From an uncultured Bacteroidales bacterium (GTDB lineage: Bacteria; Bacteroidota; Bacteroidia; Bacteroidales; P3), in the NCBI GenBank assembly GCA_947177315.1, contig CAMWTX010000125.1, positions 1 through 5,048 of the forward strand: 5,048 nt of DNA. Reading direction: 5' to 3'. Below the pieces are notes generated by a model. The model worked only from the letters and a program-made list of their open reading frames with translations, had not been told where the DNA came from and did no database searches. Shown in pieces: positions 1-5,048 of the stretch. How positions within the stretch are numbered: the first letter of the stretch is position 1; every line of letters starts with the position of its first letter. The translations under genes and the position numbers were made by a program.

Positions 1-55
1 AACTCGCGACCTCAACCTTGGCAAGGTTGCGCTCTACCAGCTGAGCTACTTCCGC
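1..55 (-). tRNA. tRNA-Gly(GCC), 3' part cut off by window edge
   Basis: Read on the minus strand from 55, the cloverleaf is clear. The acceptor strand is GCGGAAG, then TA, then a D-arm with stem GCTC/GAGC and loop AGCTGGTA. The anticodon stem CAACC/GGTTG encloses the loop TTGCCAA. The variable region is AGGTC, and the first T-stem strand is GCGAG followed by TT. The anticodon GCC lies at 22-20 and reads GGC and GGU glycine codons. The window ends inside the T-loop, so the second T-stem strand, the 3' acceptor strand and any CCA lie outside. A consensus promoter sits just upstream at 67-96, so the gene is probably transcribed on its own. The 55 visible bases show no mismatch in a stem. Confidence 0.96.
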
Positions 56-66
56 GTATCGGACTG

Positions 67-96
67 CAAAGGTACAAACATTTTTTTAAAAACAAA
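67..96 (-). promoter_or_regulatory. Bacteroidota-type promoter for tRNA-Gly
   Basis: On the minus strand, TTTG at 96-93 is followed after 18 bp by TACCTTTG at 74-67. The second element matches the Bacteroidota -7 consensus TAnnTTTG exactly, and the first matches the -33 TTTG. The spacer is very A/T-rich. Transcription would begin near 60-62, leaving a leader of only a few bases before the mature tRNA 5' end at 55, which suits a tRNA gene. No experimental start site is known to me. Confidence 0.8.
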
Positions 97-175
97 ATAT
101 TTCGGTTCATCTTTTTTACAACAGTCCGACAACCCGGCACGAACACATGGAAACCTTGATTGACCTCCGGGATAT

Positions 176-215
176 AAAAGGCGGGCGGCAGAGAAAACTC
201 TGCCGCCCGCCTTTT
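176..215 (-). terminator. Intrinsic terminator after the T9SS surface-protein gene
   Basis: The arms at 176-193 and 198-215 are perfect 18-bp reverse complements around a 4-base loop. The G/C-rich core (180-193 with 198-211) is 14 bp, and the outer four pairs are A/T. On the minus strand the hairpin runs into TTTTATAT, a typical U-tract, 27 bases after the TAG stop at 244-242. Because the plus strand also ends in TTTT, the structure could stop transcription from both sides. It separates the surface-protein transcript from the tRNA promoter downstream. I see no feature other than this in 97-241. Confidence 0.92.
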
Positions 216-241
216 CAGCCCTTTTCAGGGTTCAAAAGACA

Positions 242-3200
242 CTAGCGGACAATGAATTTCATCACGGCAGTACCTTGTTCGGTGGTAACGCGGGCAAAAT
301 AGACGCCGGCGTTAAGGCCTTTTACGCTGTAACGGTAGTCGGTGGTGTTGAGGGCATTGGACTGGTAAACCATCATGCCGGCAACGTTAAAGACAGCCAC
401 TTGGTTGATGACCGCATCCTGAGCGTGGATGGTAATCATTTCATCGGCGGGATTGGGATAAACCGACAAGCGGGTTTCCAAACGGGCAACGTCTTCATTG
501 GCCACTTTGGAGCAGACGGTAATGTCGTCGATCATAAAGATAAAGGCATCTTCCGACACACATTGGATGGCCAGGTAAACTTCCTTGCCGGAATATTCCT
601 TGAGGTCGATCGTTACTTCTTGCCAATCTTCTGCCGGAGCTTCGCGGGTCTGGCCAATCTGTACGAAACTTTCGGGTTTATCGTCCGTGGTCGAAACCAA
701 TACATTGTATTTTTCCAAACCGTAATCATCCATAAAGGTCTTTACGAAGAAATTCATGTATTCCTTGCCGGCAACGATTTTCAATTTGGGAGAGATCAAC
801 CAGTCGTCGTTTACACCTGCATAAGAGGCAAACGATGCACCGAGGCGGTTACCGCTATGCGCCTCCATGCTCACGCCCACTTCTTCGGGATTGAAGGCGA
901 TAAAAGCAAAAGCTTCTTCCATATGGGGGAATGTCAAACCTTGGAATCCATAAGTCTGGGCACCGTCCACATCCACCGTTTTCCATACCGGGTTGAAGCC
1001 GTCGATGGCAAAGTCTTGGCAATATTCAAAATCCATTACATAAGGATTGGCCGGAGCCTGAGATCTTACGGTTTTGATGCAGGTATCGTTGGTTACATCG
1101 GCATCGCCTTCAAGGGTGGAGAATACCGTAAGGACATATTCGGTGTTGGAAGCGGAGAGGTCGGCGATATATTTCACTTCGGTGCGACCGTAGGCAGGCA
1201 ATTCCACCTTTTGGGTGGACATCAACTTGCCGTTTACCATAAGATATACAGAAGCTTCAACGGCTTCATACCCTTGGTTGCTTACTTCCGCCACAATTTC
1301 TTGGTTTGCGGCAAACACCCCTGTTTCTTTGGGCTTGGTGATTTCCTGTACGAAAATATCTTTCGCCATCGGTTTGGCATCGGGGCCGAAGACGGCACGG
1401 ATAGCGGGCGTTCCCAGATTACCCTGATAGGCGACGGGATTATAGGTAGTGATATAAAGCCCCACACCCGGAATCAAATCGGAAATCAAACCATAGGAAG
1501 TGGAACCGGTTTGAATGGCGGAAATAATATATTCTCCGGCTTCCAGGATAATGGAAGGAACTTTATATTCTATTTGACCGCCTTGGGTACCTCTGCGGAC
1601 TTTGGTTTCATAAACCATAGCCCCCATGGTTTCGGTAGCGCTATTCCATTTATGAATCGTGATGCCTACCTGCATATCGCTTTCCTGTTCCATCCAACCC
1701 AAGGAAACAGCGGTCAAGGTATCTTTGGCATTCAAGGTAAAAGGAATCCCGCAACCGACACTGGAGGAAGATCCGATGGCATGTTCTATATCTTCGTACA
1801 TTTCTTCGGTAACATAGTCGTAAGCCATTACATAATCGCTCACTTCCATCTGCCATTCTTGCGTGTTGTCTTTCAGTTCGGCTTCGGCTTCACCTTCAAA
1901 ATTAACGGCGGCTACGAATTGGGGTTTATCGCCCACTTTAAGGCCACTGATATTCAGTTCGATGTTGACATCAATAATAGAATCGACACCGATATTCCGT
2001 ACATTGGCGCTACCTATCGCCGTGCCGTCCATCTTGACTTCAACGGTGGCATCCATGGTGAGTTTGCCCCTGTTCTGTACGGTGGCGGTAGCGGTAACCT
2101 TGCCGTTTGCCTGTTTGGCGGGCATCAGGCGAGCCAAACCGGTATTAAAGGAATTCAAACGGGCATCTTTATCGGCAACTTCGGTAACCCGGATATTGCG
2201 GAGCCCCATGACACCATAATAATCGGCAGAAAAATAAACGGCGTAAGTGCCGGAGGTTTTCGGTTTCAGCAAAACATCCGCCGCCGTCCAGTCTTCTATA
2301 AGAACATATTCCCGTTCAAAAATATTATCCCATTCCGACATAGGCTCAGAAACCGGACCAAAGCCTACATGGAAGCTTTCGGGCAATTCAAAAATAAAAA
2401 GGAGCATCCCTGCCCAATAATCGAAGGAAAGACGGTAAACCTTGTCGGCTTCCAGTTCAAAACACTTGGAAATAAGAGGAACTTCGGATTCAAAATCAGC
2501 TTGCGCCACCTGTTCGCCGTCTTCGTTTTCATCAAAAATCCAGGCAGAAGGATTGGAAGGCACAAAATCATACTCGACTAAATTGAATTCATACGGCAGT
2601 TCGGTCAATGTTTCCTGCTTGGCAAAACAGCTAACAGCCTTGTTATTTTCTTTATCATATTCACCTTTAATCGGGGTGACACCTACATAAACCACATACA
2701 AAGAATCGGCTTTGATGTCTTCCACTTTCTGCGTGAAAGTATAGGTTTCGGTTTTACCGGCTTCCAGTTTACCGGAAACAGTCTGTTTGACAATATCGGG
2801 AACGAAAGTACTGTCTTCATCATTGGCAACATAGTACCATATTTCAAAGTTCTCAGCATCAGCACTACCGTTATTGGTTACCGCAATCTTGATGCCGGCT
2901 TCGGTTTCCACCTCACAGCCCAGCACGGGCACGGCGGCCACCATAAGTTCGAAAGGACTGATAAACGAGCAATAGTCATTCATACCGGGCAGTTCCATTT
3001 CGAAAACATAGGTATAACCCTTTACAAATTCAAAATCATCCAACAGCGAGTTTCCTCCGGCAATATAGACAAGCAAACCTTCTTCATCCTCGGCCGGGTT
3101 TACCACCAATGCATCGTAAACACCGGGAGCGATTTCAATAGAATCACTTTCATAATCCAAAACGGAAGTCGTGCCGACAACCGGCGAAGCATTCACCGGA

Positions 3201-3625
3201 AGTTTGACATCCGCCATATCATAGTAGTTGCGGATTATCGACTGATCAAGACCGCCTTCTTCAAGGCCATCACAAAGACGGGCATCCGAGTCAAGCAACA
3301 ACTGATAACCGGAGCCATCCCCCCAGCAGTCGCCGACAATCAGTTTAACCATAACCTTTTCAGGGTCTCTCGAAGCATAGGTGGCAACATGTTTCAAGGC
3401 CGGCTTCATTACTTTGGCCGGAGCGGAAGCCTGTCTCTTGAACGGGTCGATGCCAAGTTTTTCGGCCACTTTGGGATTTATAACACTTTTACTCCGTTGA
3501 TTTTGTGCGTTCACCATCGTAGTGGCCGTCGCAGAAAAGGTGGCTTTCTTCTGCATTGACTGTGCAAAAGAAGCCGACAAAAGAATTGCCATAGACAATC
3601 CTAATGACAGGAACAATCTTTTCAT
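242..3625 (-). CDS. Secreted HagA-like multidomain protein with T9SS type A sorting domain
   Basis: A complete 1127-residue protein, probably exported by the Sec system and then through the outer membrane by the type IX (Por) system, to be anchored on the surface or released. Residues 1-21 form a signal peptide (KR, hydrophobic core, SFA|Q), leaving a mature N-terminal Gln as is common in T9SS clients. Residues about 88-222 resemble the DUF2436 domain of P. gingivalis HagA and Kgp: WGDGSGYQLLLD, then PGVYD, NP, IAGG, DDFEF. CARDB-like Ig-type modules lie near 230-338, 486-590 and 755-855, and jelly-roll-like stretches near 343-482 and 598-750. Residues about 861-1040 are a cleaved-adhesin or choice-of-anchor J domain (DDWLISPKL, STTDDKPESF, IDDITV). 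Residues 1052-1127 are the T9SS type A domain (VYPNPADE, GLNAGVYFAR, KFIVR end). I see no protease or glycosidase motif, so an adhesive or ligand-binding role is inferred. ATG at 3625-3623 is chosen because the signal peptide starts there. The upstream sequence is A/T-rich with no Shine-Dalgarno sequence, normal for Bacteroidota. The ligand is unknown. Confidence 0.93.
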   Translation of the reverse strand: MKRLFLSLGLSMAILLSASFAQSMQKKATFSATATTMVNAQNQRSKSVINPKVAEKLGIDPFKRQASAPAKVMKPALKHVATYASRDPEKVMVKLIVGDCWGDGSGYQLLLDSDARLCDGLEEGGLDQSIIRNYYDMADVKLPVNASPVVGTTSVLDYESDSIEIAPGVYDALVVNPAEDEEGLLVYIAGGNSLLDDFEFVKGYTYVFEMELPGMNDYCSFISPFELMVAAVPVLGCEVETEAGIKIAVTNNGSADAENFEIWYYVANDEDSTFVPDIVKQTVSGKLEAGKTETYTFTQKVEDIKADSLYVVYVGVTPIKGEYDKENNKAVSCFAKQETLTELPYEFNLVEYDFVPSNPSAWIFDENEDGEQVAQADFESEVPLISKCFELEADKVYRLSFDYWAGMLLFIFELPESFHVGFGPVSEPMSEWDNIFEREYVLIEDWTAADVLLKPKTSGTYAVYFSADYYGVMGLRNIRVTEVADKDARLNSFNTGLARLMPAKQANGKVTATATVQNRGKLTMDATVEVKMDGTAIGSANVRNIGVDSIIDVNIELNISGLKVGDKPQFVAAVNFEGEAEAELKDNTQEWQMEVSDYVMAYDYVTEEMYEDIEHAIGSSSSVGCGIPFTLNAKDTLTAVSLGWMEQESDMQVGITIHKWNSATETMGAMVYETKVRRGTQGGQIEYKVPSIILEAGEYIISAIQTGSTSYGLISDLIPGVGLYITTYNPVAYQGNLGTPAIRAVFGPDAKPMAKDIFVQEITKPKETGVFAANQEIVAEVSNQGYEAVEASVYLMVNGKLMSTQKVELPAYGRTEVKYIADLSASNTEYVLTVFSTLEGDADVTNDTCIKTVRSQAPANPYVMDFEYCQDFAIDGFNPVWKTVDVDGAQTYGFQGLTFPHMEEAFAFIAFNPEEVGVSMEAHSGNRLGASFASYAGVNDDWLISPKLKIVAGKEYMNFFVKTFMDDYGLEKYNVLVSTTDDKPESFVQIGQTREAPAEDWQEVTIDLKEYSGKEVYLAIQCVSEDAFIFMIDDITVCSKVANEDVARLETRLSVYPNPADEMITIHAQDAVINQVAVFNVAGMMVYQSNALNTTDYRYSVKGLNAGVYFARVTTEQGTAVMKFIVR

Positions 3626-3724
3626 GATTTTAAAAGATTAATAAGATAATAAATTGGTTTTGGTTGTAATCTTTAACTAAAACACTCTGCATCGAAAAGT
3701 CCATAGAACCGCCGATACAAACTA

Positions 3725-3732
3725 TAAAGGTA
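3725..3732 (-). promoter_or_regulatory. Possible -7 element for the surface-protein gene
   Basis: In the 124-bp gap between the helicase stop and the surface-protein start, the minus strand has TACCTTTA at 3732-3725, matching seven of eight positions of the Bacteroidota consensus TAnnTTTG. No TTTG is found at the expected distance upstream; the nearest TTG is only 12 bp away. If used, it would give a 5' leader of roughly 90 bases, mostly A/T-rich near the start codon. No hairpin terminator for the helicase gene is visible in this gap, so read-through from the helicase is also possible. Confidence 0.25.
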
Positions 3733-3749
3733 ATAAAATATTCTCAACC

Positions 3750-5048
3750 TTAATGAATCGATTCCACAACTTCCAGAATCTCTTTGCCGTACTGGGCGGC
3801 CTTTACCTTACCGATGCCTTTTATGGCGAGCAGTTCCGCTTTGGTCCGCGGGGCGGCCCGGGCGATTCCGATAAGGGCTTTCTGCGAAAGTATCATGAAT
3901 GCCGGTTTTCCTTCTTCTTTATACTTTGCCGTGCGCCAGGCTCTCAAGGCCTCGAAAAGTTGCGGATTCTCCACCGAGGCTTCATCCCATACCTCTTGTC
4001 CGGAGGCGGTTTCGGCATCTGCCGTTCCTGCTTCCGATGCGGATTCCTTCTTGGCGGTGCGGGTTTTCCGCGCCGGTGCGGATTCTTTTTCCTTTTCGAA
4101 AAACTGCGCCGATTTGGCGCGCAGGTAGGCGCTTATGTCGAAAGTCCGGTTGTCGCAAAGGATTTGGAGCGTGTTCTGTTTTTCGGCAAAGAGGCGTTTC
4201 AGTTCCACTTTCTTTTCCAAAAGGCGTTCCTGCTCCTTTTGGTTGTCTATCTCCACCGCAAGGCGCGGAACAAGCGGCTGCAAAATGCTTTCGAGCTTCT
4301 GCAGGAAATAAGCCGCCGCCTTGCTGCAACGCTCGTCCTGATAGGGTTTTTCGTAACGGTTCAGGCGGTTTATCTCCAAAAAGAAACGTTCCCCCACCGC
4401 AAAGACGTCTTGTTCAAAATCGTTGATGGCCTGCAGAAGGTCGTTGTACAGGCGCGGATATACTTTGGGCAAGACCTTCCGGGCTATATCCCCGAGGTCT
4501 TGCAGGCATTGCCGCAGGGCGGAGAAATTAAACTGATGCCTAATCAAATCGAAACGGTAGCGCTCCTTGCATTCGGCCAAGAAACCCGTATCGGAACGGA
4601 AATCGGATTGGCGGAAAAAATCGTCGATGCGGTTGTCCGCCACCATCGATTCGGGTGTGAGCGGCGAACGCAGCACGATGCCTTCCAAGGTACGGCAACG
4701 GCTCAAGGCCACATACACCTGTCCGTGGGCGAAGGCTCGCCCGGCATCCACCACCACTTTGTCGAATGTGAGCCCCTGGCTTTTATGAATGGTAACCGCC
4801 CAGGCCAGACGCAGCGGAATCTGCCGGAAACTGCCTTCCACATCCGCCTTGATTTCTTTGGTTTCGTTGTCGATCACATACTTGGTGTTCTCCCAAGACT
4901 CGGCTTCCACCTTGATTTCGACGGCCTCCCGCCCTTCTTCCTTGCATCTTACCCAAACGGCCTCTTTCTCGCAACGGGTCACGAAACCTATCTAGCCGTT
5001 GTAATAGCGGTGGTCGGGCGAGGAATCGTTCTTGACGAACATTACCTG
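3750..5048 (-). pseudogene. PIF1-like helicase with C-terminal HRDC domain, 5'-partial, interrupted by in-frame TAG
   Basis: This is the C-terminal part of a superfamily 1 DNA helicase of the PIF1/RecD-like group, an ATP-driven DNA-unwinding enzyme. One frame runs from the window edge (QVMFVKNDSS, then RYYNG), meets TAG at 4994-4992, and continues in the same frame (IGF, then VTRCEKE) to TAA at 3752-3750. Residue numbers below count from the GTG at 4982-4980. Motif V-like TIHKSQGLTF is at 64-73 and motif VI-like QVYVALSRC at 88-96. A helical middle region without clear motifs follows, then a charged Lys/Glu/Ala linker near 297-335. An HRDC nucleic-acid-binding domain fills about 340-407 (LFEALRAWR, ending in AIKGIGKVKAAQYG). 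The Walker A and B motifs must lie outside the window. The GTG is not a credible start: it falls inside a domain whose sequence continues upstream of the stop. The TAG replaces a residue expected to be Lys (NGK-IG in relatives, from memory). The rest of the frame is intact, so this is a recent nonsense mutation or a base-call error. Confidence 0.82.

Noticed and set aside
209..230. Short direct repeat (CCTTTTCAG twice) and a 4-bp hairpin next to the terminator
   Set aside because: Two copies of nine bases and a four-pair stem are within chance for this composition and add nothing to the strong hairpin next to them.
275..2581. A 768-codon open frame on the plus strand, opposite the surface-protein gene
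   Set aside because: It is in codon register with the minus-strand gene, so its stops would arise only opposite TTA, CTA and TCA codons. It stays open because the real gene avoids those codons. It starts with TTG, and its translation shows no signal peptide or domain, whereas the minus frame has clear domains along its full length.
3626..3749. Possible riboswitch or leader structure in the helicase to surface-protein gap
   Set aside because: Only a 4-bp pairing (ATCG with CGAT) was found, with no extended stem, no known riboswitch core and no U-tract hairpin.
3899..4426. Plus-strand open frame of 175 codons opposite the helicase
   Set aside because: The minus strand here encodes the helicase middle region, linker and start of the HRDC domain. 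The plus-strand translation is rich in Arg, Pro and Cys with no recognisable domain, typical of a shadow frame in G/C-rich coding DNA.
3750..4982. An independent 410-residue gene starting at GTG 4982-4980
   Set aside because: Helicase homology continues upstream of the TAG in the same frame, the fragment lacks Walker A and B motifs, and no promoter is seen just before the GTG. A nonsense-interrupted larger gene explains the data better.

Overview
The window looks like chromosomal DNA from a member of the Bacteroidota, most likely Bacteroidales. Three signs support this: a cell-surface protein with a type IX secretion (T9SS, Por) sorting domain, a Bacteroidota-type promoter (TTTG, 18 bp, TAnnTTTG) in front of a tRNA, and no Shine-Dalgarno sequence before the large gene. 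The surface protein shares its domain types with the hemagglutinin and gingipain adhesins of Porphyromonas gingivalis, but the genus cannot be fixed from this sequence.

All genes lie on the minus strand, so transcription runs from high to low coordinates. From right to left they are: (1) 5048-3750, the C-terminal part of a PIF1-like superfamily 1 DNA helicase with a terminal HRDC domain. It enters from outside the window and is interrupted by an in-frame TAG at 4994-4992, inside a stretch expected to be conserved. (2) A 124-bp gap with one weak promoter candidate. (3) 3625-242, a complete 1127-residue secreted multidomain protein: signal peptide, DUF2436 domain, alternating CARDB-like and jelly-roll-like modules, a cleaved-adhesin (choice-of-anchor J) domain and a T9SS type A C-terminal domain. 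(4) A perfect 18-bp stem terminator at 176-215. (5) A consensus promoter at 67-96 driving a tRNA-Gly(GCC), whose 3' part is cut off by the window edge.

The genes do not form an obvious functional unit. The helicase is a DNA-maintenance gene, the adhesin-like protein is an exported surface protein, and the tRNA has its own promoter. I see no CRISPR array, insertion sequence, phage gene or defence locus, and nothing that amounts to a new system. The points most worth a second look are the nonsense codon in the helicase and the non-catalytic HagA-like architecture of the surface protein.
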